A stretch of 64,000 bases of DNA from Streptomyces sp. CB02959. Lineage in GTDB: Bacteria > Actinomycetota > Actinomycetes > Streptomycetales > Streptomycetaceae. The stretch lies in contig NZ_NNBP01000013.1 of the NCBI RefSeq assembly GCF_002803155.1, forward strand, positions 1 through 64,000, in the 5' to 3' direction. The notes under the pieces are model-generated. The model was not told where the DNA came from. It worked only from the letters and a program-made list of their open reading frames with translations, and made no database searches. Positions 7,035 to 15,420 of this stretch are shown here, one piece after another; within the stretch, counting starts at the first letter, position 1, and each line of letters begins with the position of its first letter. Made by a program: the position numbers and the translations under genes.

Positions 7035-8023
7035 TGTCCGACTACTACGACAGTCACGACGGGGCATCGGCCGAAGACACCGGTCGGCCCGACACCGAAT
7101 TCGGTATGAATCGGCGCCAACTCCTGCGGCACGCGGGGTGGTTCGGCGGCGCGGTGGTGCTGACCGTGGCCAGTGGCGAGGTGATCAGTCACATCGCGGA
7201 CTCCCAGGACGCCAACACCGCGGTCGCTGCGGCCGGCAGCGGCGCGCTGCGGTTCGTGCAGGTCTCCGACAGCCATATCGGATTCCAGGGCCCGGCGAAC
7301 ACGGACGTGGTCGGCTCGTTCACCGCAGCGGTCAACCGGGTCAACTCGCTCGGATTCAGACCGGACTTCGTCATGCACAGCGGCGACCTGACGCACCTGT
7401 CCACGGCCGGGCAGTTCGACCAGGTCAAGCAGCTGATGGCCGGAATGAAGACGGACCGCATCTTCACCGTGCCGGGCGAGCACGACTCCATCGGCGACGC
7501 CGGCCGCGCCTACCGGCGGACCTTCGGCGCGGGCACGCTCGGCGACGGCTGGTACAGCTTCGACACCCACGGCGTGCACGTCATCGCCCTGGTCAACACC
7601 CTGAGCCTGGAGAAGCTCGGCCACCTCGGCAACGAACAGATCGACTTCGTTCGCAAGGACATCGCCGGGCTGTCGTCGGACACCCCCATCGTGGTCTTCA
7701 GCCACATCCCGCTGTTCGCCATGTACCCGAAGTGGGGCTGGAGCACCGACGACGCCCTCAAGGTCATCGCCCTCCTGCGCCGCTTCTCCTCCGTGACCTG
7801 TCTCAACGGACACGTCCACCAGCTGTTCACCAAGACGGACGGCAACATCACCTTCCACTCCGCCACCACCACCGCCTACCCCCTGCCCAAACCGGGCCGC
7901 GCCCCCGCCCCCACCCCGCAGGTCGTCCCCGCCCGGCAGCTCAAGGACGCACTCGGCATCCGCAGCGTCGGCTACCGCCAAGGCGACCGCGAACTGGCCA
8001 TCAAGGATCAGAGGCTGGCATGA
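7034..8023 (+). CDS. Tat-exported calcineurin-like metallophosphoesterase
   Basis: 329 residues. MNRRQLLRHAG (25-35) followed by a hydrophobic stretch is a twin-arginine signal. The catalytic metal-site motifs are in order: VSDSH (77-81), SGDLTH (116-121), PGEHD (147-151, Glu replacing the usual Asn), FSHIP and NGHVHQ. This is the Icc/cyclic-phosphodiesterase branch of the superfamily; the substrate is unknown. The gene overlaps the cupredoxin gene by one base (TGATG) and the next gene as ATGA. The Glu in GNHD is unusual and may tune the metal centre. The accessory tatAC genes lie 4 kb upstream. Confidence 0.9.
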   Translation: MSDYYDSHDGASAEDTGRPDTEFGMNRRQLLRHAGWFGGAVVLTVASGEVISHIADSQDANTAVAAAGSGALRFVQVSDSHIGFQGPANTDVVGSFTAAVNRVNSLGFRPDFVMHSGDLTHLSTAGQFDQVKQLMAGMKTDRIFTVPGEHDSIGDAGRAYRRTFGAGTLGDGWYSFDTHGVHVIALVNTLSLEKLGHLGNEQIDFVRKDIAGLSSDTPIVVFSHIPLFAMYPKWGWSTDDALKVIALLRRFSSVTCLNGHVHQLFTKTDGNITFHSATTTAYPLPKPGRAPAPTPQVVPARQLKDALGIRSVGYRQGDRELAIKDQRLA

Positions 8024-8469
8024 ACACCCGAAGACTCCTCGTCCCCACCCTGCGGTCGGCGACCGCCGCAACCCTCGCTGCCGGCGGATACATACACGCC
8101 CAGCTCTACGTCGGCGAGTACCGCTTCATCCACATCATCGGCCCACTGTTCCTGCTCCAGGCCAGTGCTTCCTTCGCCCTCGCCGTCCTGCTGCTGGTCG
8201 GGACGCCGCCCCTGCTGCTGCGGACCGCCGCGGCAGGGGTCGCGCTCGGCGCCCTGGGCGGCTTCGCCGCCTCGCGCACCGTAGGCGTGTTCGGATTCAC
8301 CGAGCACGGTCTGCAGCCCGAGCCGCAGGCCGTCCTCAGCCTCCTCGCCGAAACCGGCACGCTGCTGCTCCTCGCCGTCTGGCAGGTGACCGCGGCCAGG
8401 CAACCCCGCGCCGCCCGACCGCCCGTCAGGGCACCCGACTGGGCCGCCACCCGCACGCCAACGAACTGA
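8020..8469 (+). CDS. Four-helix membrane protein of the cupredoxin operon
   Basis: 149 residues with four hydrophobic segments (about 8-25, 37-63, 66-85 and 103-120). Acidic/His residues lie in the first loop (HAQLYVGEYRFIHIIG). No enzymatic motif is seen. ATG at 8020 overlaps the phosphoesterase stop as ATGA, so translation is coupled. It could anchor or exchange electrons or metal with the cupredoxin, but that is only inferred from operon structure. Confidence 0.75.
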   Translation: MNTRRLLVPTLRSATAATLAAGGYIHAQLYVGEYRFIHIIGPLFLLQASASFALAVLLLVGTPPLLLRTAAAGVALGALGGFAASRTVGVFGFTEHGLQPEPQAVLSLLAETGTLLLLAVWQVTAARQPRAARPPVRAPDWAATRTPTN

Positions 8470-8493
8470 ACTCCGGAACCAAGGAGTACCCCC

Positions 8494-8766
8494 ATGTACC
8501 TGGAACCGCGCCCAGGCATCGCCTGGCCGAGCCCCCACCTCCGCGAACTGAAGGACGCTGTACGCGCCCTGCTCGGCCTGGACGACGACACTGCCGTCAA
8601 ATTCCGCCAACTCGTCTGTGGCGAAGCCGGCTACCCACCGCTGGAAACCGTCGTCGAGGTGCTGCCCATGGACGGCGAGGCCCATCGCTGGACGCTCCAC
8701 CGCCCCGCTGAGCAGATCACCGAGAACGAGCTGCGGGCCACCCTGCTCCGCCACCGACCGGGCTGA
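8494..8766 (+). CDS. Small conserved-looking hypothetical protein
   Basis: 90 residues, soluble, mixed alpha/beta composition, with a central EVLPMDGEAHRWTLHRP segment. A good Shine-Dalgarno (CCAAGGAGT) precedes ATG 8494. It follows the membrane protein by 24 bp and is likely the last gene of the cupredoxin operon. No family recognised. Confidence 0.65.
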   Translation: MYLEPRPGIAWPSPHLRELKDAVRALLGLDDDTAVKFRQLVCGEAGYPPLETVVEVLPMDGEAHRWTLHRPAEQITENELRATLLRHRPG

Positions 8767-8844
8767 CCGGAACCCGACCTGGCTGCCCCAGAATCCCGCG
8801 AACTGCCCGACGAACCGACTGAGTTCACCGCACCGACCGGCATC

Positions 8845-8975
8845 CGCGGCTTCGGAAACGCCACCCACGTCGAACGCCGCCGCAACCGCCGCAAGCACGA
8901 CAAGGCCCTGGCCACCCGCTACGACAAACGCGTCCGCCGCACCCGAGCCCCGGTCACCATCGCCTGCCTCAAGCC
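8845..8975 (+). pseudogene. Remnant of an IS5/IS112-type transposase C-terminus
   Basis: In one plus frame without a start, the text ERRRNRRKHDKALATRYDK followed by APVTIACLKPW matches the usual end of IS5-family transposases (RLKQWRGLATRYDK... then a hydrophobic helix). No other part of the element is visible. The remnant ends against the 3' end of the hydroxylase gene and may mark an old insertion boundary. Confidence 0.5.
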
Positions 8976-10153
8976 GTGGCCGACCTGGCTTCGCGGAGAC
9001 GCGCTGTCGGCTCCAGCATGGTTTCCAGGTTCTTCCGGGCGATCTGCCTGCGGAACTCCCCTTCGTAGGTGGGGTCACCGGAGTCGTGCATGGTCCGGGT
9101 CAGCCGGACTGCGGATGCCTGGCGTTTCCATGTGTGGTCCAGACAGGCGTCGGAGTAGCCGTCGAGCAGGCTCGGATCGTCCTTCTCGACCTGCTGGACG
9201 ACCGCGCGGGCGAGCATATCGGCGTCGTGAAGGGCGAGACTCATCCCTTCCGCGCTCATCGGAGAGATGAGGTGGGCCGCGTCCCCGAGAAGGTGGAGCC
9301 GACCGTGGCTCATGGGACTGAAGACCACTCCGCGCAGCGGCACGACCTGCTTGCTCCTGATCGGGCCCCTGGGCTGCACGGGCGCGCCGAAGCGGGCCTC
9401 CAGTTCGCTCCAGACGCGCTCGTCGGGCCACTGCTCGACGGTGTCGGTGAGCGGGCACTGCAGGTAGACGCGGCTCGCGTCCGGGCCGCGCGTGATCTGC
9501 GCGGCGAAACCGCGCGAGTGCACGGCCAGTACGGCCGGGGGGTCCGCCGGCACCTCCGTCATCACGGTCAGCCAGGCGTAGCCGAACTCGTAGGTGGAGC
9601 AGGTGAGGACATCCTCGGGGATGGCCGTCCTGCTGACGCCGCGGTAACCGTCACCGCCGGCGACGAGATCGCACGTGACCGTCTGCGCCGAGCCGTCGGC
9701 GTCCCGGTAGCGAACCAGCGGCCGCTCGGTGTCGATGTCGTGCAGCGACATGTCCTGCGCCTCGAAGCGCAGGTCGCCGCCCTCGCGCAGGAAGAGCCTG
9801 ATCAGGTTGCGGACGAGGATCTGCTGCGGGCAGAACACCCCGTCGCCATCGTCCTCGCCGTCATCGTCTCTCCTCCACTGCCGCATTTCTCCGTCTAACA
9901 GCAGCGGCAGACCCGAGTCGGAGTCACCGCGGGGGTAGCCCTCCACGGCCTCGCCCACCCCCCACGCGTTCAGCACGCGGACGCCGCCGGCATCGAGAGC
10001 CCCGGCCCTCTGCCGCTGCTCCACGTACTGACGGCTGTGCTTTTCGAGGACGATGCACCCGATCCCCTTCCGCAAGAGGAAGTTTCCCAGCGCGAGTCCA
10101 GCGACTCCGCCCCCTACGATCGCGACGGTCGTGTCCTTGCCGGTTTCGGTCAT
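8969..10153 (-). CDS. pobA: FAD-dependent aromatic hydroxylase, 4-hydroxybenzoate 3-monooxygenase-like
   Basis: 394 residues, the usual PobA length. The FAD-binding GGGVAGL motif is at about 10-16, the DG motif appears as GGDGYRGVSR, and the second FAD motif as HLLGDAAHLISP. YEFGYAWL and an Arg-rich start of the central sheet fit the PHBH subfamily. The expected reaction is NADPH-dependent ortho-hydroxylation of 4-hydroxybenzoate to protocatechuate. ATG at 10153 has AAGGAGG upstream. An AraC-type regulator lies upstream on the same strand. No protocatechuate-ring-cleavage genes are nearby. Confidence 0.85.
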   Translation of the reverse strand: MTETGKDTTVAIVGGGVAGLALGNFLLRKGIGCIVLEKHSRQYVEQRQRAGALDAGGVRVLNAWGVGEAVEGYPRGDSDSGLPLLLDGEMRQWRRDDDGEDDGDGVFCPQQILVRNLIRLFLREGGDLRFEAQDMSLHDIDTERPLVRYRDADGSAQTVTCDLVAGGDGYRGVSRTAIPEDVLTCSTYEFGYAWLTVMTEVPADPPAVLAVHSRGFAAQITRGPDASRVYLQCPLTDTVEQWPDERVWSELEARFGAPVQPRGPIRSKQVVPLRGVVFSPMSHGRLHLLGDAAHLISPMSAEGMSLALHDADMLARAVVQQVEKDDPSLLDGYSDACLDHTWKRQASAVRLTRTMHDSGDPTYEGEFRRQIARKNLETMLEPTARLREARSATA

Positions 10154-10346
10154 GGTTTCCAACCTCCTTGCAGAAAGCGGGGTTGGCCGCGCCAGAGCGT
10201 CAACGGCCGTGCCGCCCGGTTGGCGCGGCGTACTGACACCACTGTGGAACCCGGCCTCAGCCGCAACCAACCGGTGAATGGACACGCGATGCCGGAAACC
10301 CGCCAACATGGTGGGCTCGGTGCGCGGGGCCCCTCCGGCGCGGCCG

Positions 10347-11138
10347 CTACGGCGCCGCAGGGCTGTTGCGCAGCTCCGCCTGGTAGCTGCCCGGGGTTTG
10401 GCCCACGACGTCGTTGAAGGCATCGATGAAGCTCGACGGGTTCGACCACCCGCACGCCATCGCGGTATCCGTCACCGACATGCCGCCCGTCAGATGGGCC
10501 AGCGCGTGGTGGATGCGCAGGATGGTGCGCCACCGGTGGAAGCTCATACCGAACTCGCTGTGGAACAGGCGGCTCAGGGTGCGCTCGCCGGCTCCCGCGA
10601 CGCGTCCGAGCTCGGCCAGGGTCGCGGGCCGGGCGGGATCGGCGTGCAGGAGGTCGGTGACGGCGCGGAGCCGGTCATCGGCCGCCTCGGGCAGGTGCAG
10701 GGAGAGTTCGGGGGTGTCGGACAGCTCGTCGATGACCACGGTGAGCAGTCGCCGGTGGGCGCCGGGACGGATCTCGGGCCGGCCGCCGGTCAGGGCCAGG
10801 ACCGCCTCGCGCAGCAGCGGGCCGACCGCGAACACGCTGGGGTGCGCCAGGAGTTCGCCACACAGCTCGACCGGTACGGTCAGCAGGCGCGCGTCGGTAC
10901 GGCCGTAGAAGCGGTGGGAGTGGGCGAAGCCGGGCGGTGTCCACGTCACGCGGTTGGCCGGGGCCACCCAGGTGCCGCGCACCGTTGCGGTGGCCAGCGT
11001 TCCAGCGGCTGCGTAGACGAGTTGCCCCGTCTCGTGGGTGTGGGGGGCCAACGAGTAGCCGTGCGGCATCCACCCGGCTCTGCCAGGCATGTCCCGCGGC
11101 TCGGAGGGCTCCGTCGGCGCTTGGCGGCTTTTCGGCAT
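10347..11138 (-). CDS. AraC-family transcriptional regulator, probably of the PobA-like gene
   Basis: 263 residues. An N-terminal cupin-type sensing half includes HTHETGQLVYAAAG and PGFAHSHRFYG, with His pairs typical of small-ligand AraC proteins. The C-terminal two helix-turn-helix motifs are LAELGRVAGAGERTLSRLF and VTDTAMACGWSNPSSFIDAF, ending in GQTPGSY. It lies upstream of the hydroxylase on the same strand, about 190 bp apart, and is a plausible aromatic-acid-responsive activator, analogous to AraC-type PobR/PobC. Ligand unknown. Confidence 0.85.
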   Translation of the reverse strand: MPKSRQAPTEPSEPRDMPGRAGWMPHGYSLAPHTHETGQLVYAAAGTLATATVRGTWVAPANRVTWTPPGFAHSHRFYGRTDARLLTVPVELCGELLAHPSVFAVGPLLREAVLALTGGRPEIRPGAHRRLLTVVIDELSDTPELSLHLPEAADDRLRAVTDLLHADPARPATLAELGRVAGAGERTLSRLFHSEFGMSFHRWRTILRIHHALAHLTGGMSVTDTAMACGWSNPSSFIDAFNDVVGQTPGSYQAELRNSPAAP

Positions 11139-11402
11139 CAGAGGTCAGTCTACCGGTGGTGCGCACGGTGGAGCAGGCGGCGGCGGTCTGTGGACCGGGC
11201 CGCCGTCACGAAGTTCCACGGCGTCACCCGACACGGGATCCGGGCCCGCTCGATCGCTTCTCGCATGTCCTTCGGCGGGACCTGTCCCGTTGTCGTGACC
11301 GGCAGTCGCGGCCCCTCGGCCGCCGGGCGGAGCGAGCGGTTACATGGAACGATGAAGGCGATATGGGGAGGTCCGGAACCTTAGGCAGAGGGAGGGCCGG
11401 AG

Positions 11403-11936
11403 ATGGAGATCAAGCCTCAGGCGGCTGTCTTCCCCAAGGGGACCGATCATCTGGAGCAGGGGAAGTACGGCCCGATATTCCCCAAGACCCCGGCGTGTTA
11501 CGGGTTCACCGTCGTCGCACGGGTCAAACCCGGTCACGCCGACGCGATACGGGAGTACGGCCTCACGCTGGCGAAGGCGCTTGAGAAGGATCCCTACCTT
11601 CTTGCGCCGCTCAAGTTGCACTATCTGCGCTGGGTGCTCTTCGACGACGACACGCGCTTCATGTACCAGGGCATCTTCGACACCGACTTCGACAAGTACA
11701 CCGAGGACGCCATCGCGTTGTTCTCAAGAGCCGGAGTGAGTACGGCGTTCGAGCACCTCGAAGGCTTTCCCGAGGACTGGCGGACCAACCCGGAGGCGTT
11801 CGTCAGGTTCGTGCGTGCGCACCACTGTCCGAGCTTCATCGAATACGGAGAGTATCCGTATGTGGCGGCGGACGAGATCAAGAAGGCCCTGCGCATCAAG
11901 AACGCTCTTTCCGAGATGCTCGACCAGATGCAGTGA
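11403..11936 (+). CDS. Putative dimeric alpha/beta-barrel-type protein of DyP locus A
   Basis: 177 residues. The core reads GFTVVARVKPGHADAIREY, RWVLFDDDTRFMY and FDTDFDKYTEDA, ending DEIKKALRIKNALSEMLD. The pattern of a VKPGH strand-helix start and a second RWVLFDDDTR strand fits a ferredoxin-like alpha/beta-barrel (EthD/ABM-like) fold. It is clearly homologous to the protein encoded at 19106. Good Shine-Dalgarno (GGGAGGGCCGGAG). First gene of the locus A cluster, 67 bp before the next. Enzymatic role unknown; heme or small-substrate handling beside the peroxidase is inferred. Confidence 0.75.
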   Translation: MEIKPQAAVFPKGTDHLEQGKYGPIFPKTPACYGFTVVARVKPGHADAIREYGLTLAKALEKDPYLLAPLKLHYLRWVLFDDDTRFMYQGIFDTDFDKYTEDAIALFSRAGVSTAFEHLEGFPEDWRTNPEAFVRFVRAHHCPSFIEYGEYPYVAADEIKKALRIKNALSEMLDQMQ

Positions 11937-12003
11937 GGGTGCGGCGGTTTTCCGCGGAGTCGAACCGCGTGCACAGTCACGCCGCTGATCGGAGGCGACC
12001 GGG

Positions 12004-13014
12004 ATGAGTGAGGCCAGGACCGCGCGCACGTACAACCAGAGGCATGTTCCGCGGGCGTACACGCCGGGCGGGCGGCGCGTGAGCATCTACGTCTCGTGGA
12101 GTTATCCGGCCGAGGCGGGCCGGAGCGCGGCCGATCTGGACAATCGCTTTTCCACCATGACGGAGGTCAGGCGGGTGGCGTGGCCGGCCTACGAGGACCC
12201 GAAATGGTCCGACCCGTATCGGTTCCAGCAGGGCATCGCGGGGTCACTGGAGTTGTTCTTCTGGGCCTGGGAGCCGTTCCAGGATTTCGTCGAGGAGGTC
12301 ACCGGGCACCCCGTCCCCGTGTATCAGCGCATCGACCAGGCCGGATTCCGCACACCGCTGGATGAACGGGTACTCGCGGACACCGACGTCCTTTTCGTCT
12401 TCGGACTGGATCACGTGATCACGGGACAGGTGGCACAGCCGGGGGAGGTCGAGGCGCTGCGGGCCTTCCTCGCACGGGAGGACGCCTGCCTCGTCCTGGG
12501 GCCCCACCACGACGTCGGCGCGTCGGACGATCCCTCCGTGCGGGACATGGAGTACCGCCATCACGGTGATCCCCTCGTGCCACGCCAGCAGCGATTCGCC
12601 ACCTATGTCAGGGACTTGATGACGGGCCTGGGCGTGCCGGTCGTCAACCGTTACGGACTGCGCCCCGCCGTCGGCGCGGACGACCGGATCGCGCCCCTGT
12701 CGACCATCGGCGACCTGGATGCGAAGGGCTGGCTGCGCGGGGTCACGAATTTCAACTTCCACATGCATCTGCCGCATTACGCCGTGACAACGGAAGAGCC
12801 GAAGGCGATCCATGTGCTGGCGCGGCAACCCATCGACACGTCCCGGCCGCACCCGTTCACCGAGGAAGGCAACAGCGAGTTCAACATGTTCCTGTGGATG
12901 CCACCCGGCGGCGACCGGGCCGGCAACGTACTCCTTGCCGACTCGACGATCTTCAGCACGCTTTTCGGCGCCGACGACAGCCTGCGGAATTTCTGGCGGA
13001 ACCTCGTGTCGTGA
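12004..13014 (+). CDS. Unknown protein with a GATase-like segment, DyP locus A
   Basis: 336 residues, soluble, with no signal peptide. The middle part (LADTDVLFVFGLDHVITG, then EVEALRAFLAREDACLVLGPHHDVG) resembles the class I glutamine-amidotransferase-like/ThuA-type fold, which holds a strand-turn-helix with a gate residue, but I see no catalytic Cys at the usual nucleophile elbow. Conserved-looking His-rich text follows (FNFHMHLPHYAV). GGAGG precedes ATG 12004. It is followed by the DyP gene 22 bp downstream. I do not recognise a named family. Confidence 0.7.
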   Translation: MSEARTARTYNQRHVPRAYTPGGRRVSIYVSWSYPAEAGRSAADLDNRFSTMTEVRRVAWPAYEDPKWSDPYRFQQGIAGSLELFFWAWEPFQDFVEEVTGHPVPVYQRIDQAGFRTPLDERVLADTDVLFVFGLDHVITGQVAQPGEVEALRAFLAREDACLVLGPHHDVGASDDPSVRDMEYRHHGDPLVPRQQRFATYVRDLMTGLGVPVVNRYGLRPAVGADDRIAPLSTIGDLDAKGWLRGVTNFNFHMHLPHYAVTTEEPKAIHVLARQPIDTSRPHPFTEEGNSEFNMFLWMPPGGDRAGNVLLADSTIFSTLFGADDSLRNFWRNLVS

Positions 13015-13036
13015 CGATCCCGCAAGGAGGCCGGCA

Positions 13037-14371
13037 GTGAGCGCGCCCACCACAGTGGAACTGGAACTCGACGACATCCAGCGGGGAGTCCTGAGCCCGC
13101 GGCCGACGCCCTACGCGGCGACGTATCTGGTCTTCCGCATCGATGACCGGGCCGGCGGACGGGAGTTGATGCGAAGGCTCAGCGGAACCGTGACCTCCGT
13201 CGCGGACCCGGAGAGTCCGCTCGGGGAAACCTGGGTGAGCGTCGCCGTCACCTACGCCGGGTTGGCGGCGCTCGGCGTGCCGCGTTCGTCGTTGGACACC
13301 TTCGCATGGGAATTCCGCCAGGGAATGACCGCCCGGGCCAAGGAGCTCGGTGATGTCGGTGAGAGCGGTCCGGAGCACTGGGAGACACCTCTCGGTACCC
13401 GCGACGTCCATGTGGTGATCGCAGCGGTGGCGCCCGATTCGCTGCTCCTGGAGGCCGCGGTGGAGCGTGCCCGGTCCGCCTACGACCGCCTGCCCGGCGT
13501 GACGGCGATCTGGCGGCAGGACTGTCACGCCCTGCCCACCGAGACCGAGCATTTCGGCTATCGCGACGGCGTCAGCCACCCGGCCGTCGAAGGCAGCGGC
13601 ATTCCCGGCTCCAATCAGCTGGAAGTTCCCCTGAAAGCCGGCGAGTTCGTCCTCGGATATCCGGACGAGATCGGCGGCGCACAGACACCGCAACCGACCG
13701 TGCTGGGTCGCAACGGCAGTTACGCGGTCTTCCGCAAGCTCCACCAGAAAGTCGCCGAGTTCAGAGGCTATCTGCGGGACAACGCAGCCGACCCCCAGGA
13801 CGAGGAACTGATCGCGGCGAAGATCATGGGCCGCTGGCGCAGCGGAGCTCCCCTGGCACTCGCCCCGGAGCGCGACGACCCCGAACTCGGTGCCGACCCG
13901 TCCCGGCGCAATTCCTTCCGGTACGAACAGGATGATCCACTGGGTTTCACCACTCCGAGCGGCTGTCACATCCGCAGGGCCAACCCCCGCGACGCCTCGG
14001 TGGCGGGAGAGGTGCGGCTGCACCGCATGATCCGGCGCGGCGCGGTCTACGGCCCACCGCTGCCCGAAGGGGTCCTGGAGGACGACGGGGCGGAGCGCGG
14101 CCTGATGTTCGCGTTCGTCGGCGCGCACCTGGGGCGGCAGTTCGAGTTCGTCCAGTCGGAATGGATGAACGACGGAGTCTTCTTCGGGGCCGGCAGCACA
14201 AGGGACCCCGTCGTCGGAGCCGCCGACGGGGAAGCCGGCTACACGATCCCCCGGCGGCCACTGCGGCGGCGCCTTGCCCCCTTGCCCCGGTTCGTCGTCA
14301 CCCGGGGCGGTGAGTACTGCTTCCTGCCCGGCCTGAGAGCCTTGCGCTGGCTCGGCGACCTCCAGGACTGA
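13037..14371 (+). CDS. DyP-type heme peroxidase (locus A)
   Basis: 444 residues. N-terminal LELDDIQRGVL is the usual opening of long DyP proteins. The distal-Asp signature is FGYRDGVSHP (Asp177), the proximal heme ligand is His311 in GCHIRRANPRD, and a distal Arg lies at about 333 in RRGAVYGP. It ends RGGEYCFLPGLRAL. It should use hydrogen peroxide to oxidise dyes, phenols or another substrate. There is no Tat or Sec signal, so it appears cytosolic. GTG 13037 has AAGGAGG six bases before it; the longer open frame upstream is a shadow of the previous gene. Paralogue at 17643. Confidence 0.93.
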   Translation: MSAPTTVELELDDIQRGVLSPRPTPYAATYLVFRIDDRAGGRELMRRLSGTVTSVADPESPLGETWVSVAVTYAGLAALGVPRSSLDTFAWEFRQGMTARAKELGDVGESGPEHWETPLGTRDVHVVIAAVAPDSLLLEAAVERARSAYDRLPGVTAIWRQDCHALPTETEHFGYRDGVSHPAVEGSGIPGSNQLEVPLKAGEFVLGYPDEIGGAQTPQPTVLGRNGSYAVFRKLHQKVAEFRGYLRDNAADPQDEELIAAKIMGRWRSGAPLALAPERDDPELGADPSRRNSFRYEQDDPLGFTTPSGCHIRRANPRDASVAGEVRLHRMIRRGAVYGPPLPEGVLEDDGAERGLMFAFVGAHLGRQFEFVQSEWMNDGVFFGAGSTRDPVVGAADGEAGYTIPRRPLRRRLAPLPRFVVTRGGEYCFLPGLRALRWLGDLQD

Positions 14372-14403
14372 CGAGGAGGCCCGCGCCGCCGAGGGCAGCC
14401 CCT

Positions 14404-14607
14404 CTACCGGTCCAACTCGGGGTAGTAGCCGCGTTGGTACGAGGACAGGTCGGAGACGGGGAGCTCGGCCGCGCCCCGGCAGATCAGGCAGACGCGGGTC
14501 CGGTGGCATGCACGGCAGTTCTTCCGGCCGTGCGTCTCGTCCGGCACCCAGCCGCGGCCCCCGCACCCGGGGCATCGCCCCAGGCCGTCGCACTCGTAGC
14601 ACAGCAC
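14404..14607 (-). CDS. Small zinc-finger protein
   Basis: 67 residues with eight Cys arranged as CYECDGLGRCPGCGGRGW and NCRACHRTRVCLICRG. The CxxCxGxG-like spacing resembles the DnaJ central zinc finger, so two Zn sites are likely. The tail (SSYQRGYYPELDR) is Tyr-rich. GTG 14607 is the nearest plausible start but has no strong Shine-Dalgarno, so the N-terminus is uncertain. It is convergent with the DyP gene. Function unknown. Confidence 0.65.
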   Translation of the reverse strand: MLCYECDGLGRCPGCGGRGWVPDETHGRKNCRACHRTRVCLICRGAAELPVSDLSSYQRGYYPELDR

Positions 14608-14640
14608 GTATCCGGACGTGACGGTTGCGGCGGTGCGGAT

Positions 14641-14871
14641 CGGCTCTGGCCACTGTGTGTCTGGAGCGAACGGGGTTGGACGACGCGGACCTTCAGGGAT
14701 TCGCCGCCGCTTCACGGGTTCGCGCGCAGCCCCGACGGATACGGGTTCGGCGTCAGGCAGAGCATCAACGGATACCTCAGCATGTCCGGTACGACTCCGG
14801 CCTTCATGGTCGCCCCGAACCCCGAAGCCCCCTTCCCGGAACGGATCGACCACCCGGCCGGCGAGCTCTAG
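14641..14871 (+). pseudogene. 5'-truncated gene remnant of unknown family
   Basis: One plus frame with strong third-position GC reads a coherent protein end: GWTTRTFRDSPPLHGFA, then PDGYGFGVRQSINGYLSMSG, then NPEAPFPERIDHPAGEL and stop. No start codon exists in frame before the internal Met. It lies between two minus-strand genes. It looks like the 3' end of a lost gene. Family not recognised. Confidence 0.4.
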
Positions 14872-15272
14872 CGCGGCTTCCCGCGGACCTCGATCAAGTC
14901 GCCCTCGGCGTCGAAGACCTGCTCCCCGGCCAGGGTGCCCTCGTGGTTCCAGGAGCGGAACACGCCGTTGCACCGGCCCCATATCATGAGGCCCTCGGAC
15001 ATCAACGGTCCGTCGGCCCAGAACGAGCGGGTCGGCCCGTGCGCGTAGCCGTCGACGTAGAAGTCCTGATACAGCAGCTGATCACCGATGGCTTCCACCA
15101 CCTCGCCGGTGAACGGAACGCCCTTGTAGGTGAGCGGCGGCCCGTCGATGCCGCCGTCGTCGATGTCGTCGCGGTCCAGCTTCCAGTCGATCCGCAGGTG
15201 GGCCGGGGCACCGTCTGATGCCTGGGGGCTCTGCGCCTCCCGCGCCTCCTGGTCGTGCTCTCGCCGCGTCAT
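14868..15272 (-). CDS. MORN/YwqK-like repeat protein
   Basis: 134 residues with short repeated motifs of the toxin-antitoxin YwqK/MORN type: LTYKGVPFTGEVVE, GPTRSFWADGPLMSEGLM and VFRSWNHEGTLAGEQVFD. Each repeat is a beta-hairpin of about 20 residues. The acidic N-terminus is disordered-looking. Such proteins have been called antitoxins by family, but no toxin partner is visible here. ATG 15272 is chosen over an ATG 30 bases upstream with no better ribosome site. Confidence 0.65.
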   Translation of the reverse strand: MTRREHDQEAREAQSPQASDGAPAHLRIDWKLDRDDIDDGGIDGPPLTYKGVPFTGEVVEAIGDQLLYQDFYVDGYAHGPTRSFWADGPLMSEGLMIWGRCNGVFRSWNHEGTLAGEQVFDAEGDLIEVRGKPR

Positions 15273-15420
15273 GCGGGTCACCGTACAACCCGGTGGGCGC
15301 ACGGGGCAGCGCCCAGGCGTGGTCGTGTGACGTCCGGTCCGTGACCGTCCGGCGCCGAGGAGCGCCAGGGGAGGCGCACTCGGCGAAGCCGGTGTCGCGG
15401 ACAGGGGCTCCCCGACGCAC

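Noticed and set aside
9267..9938. Plus-strand frames opposite the PobA-like gene
   Set aside because: The minus frame has both FAD motifs; the plus frames show no homology pattern.
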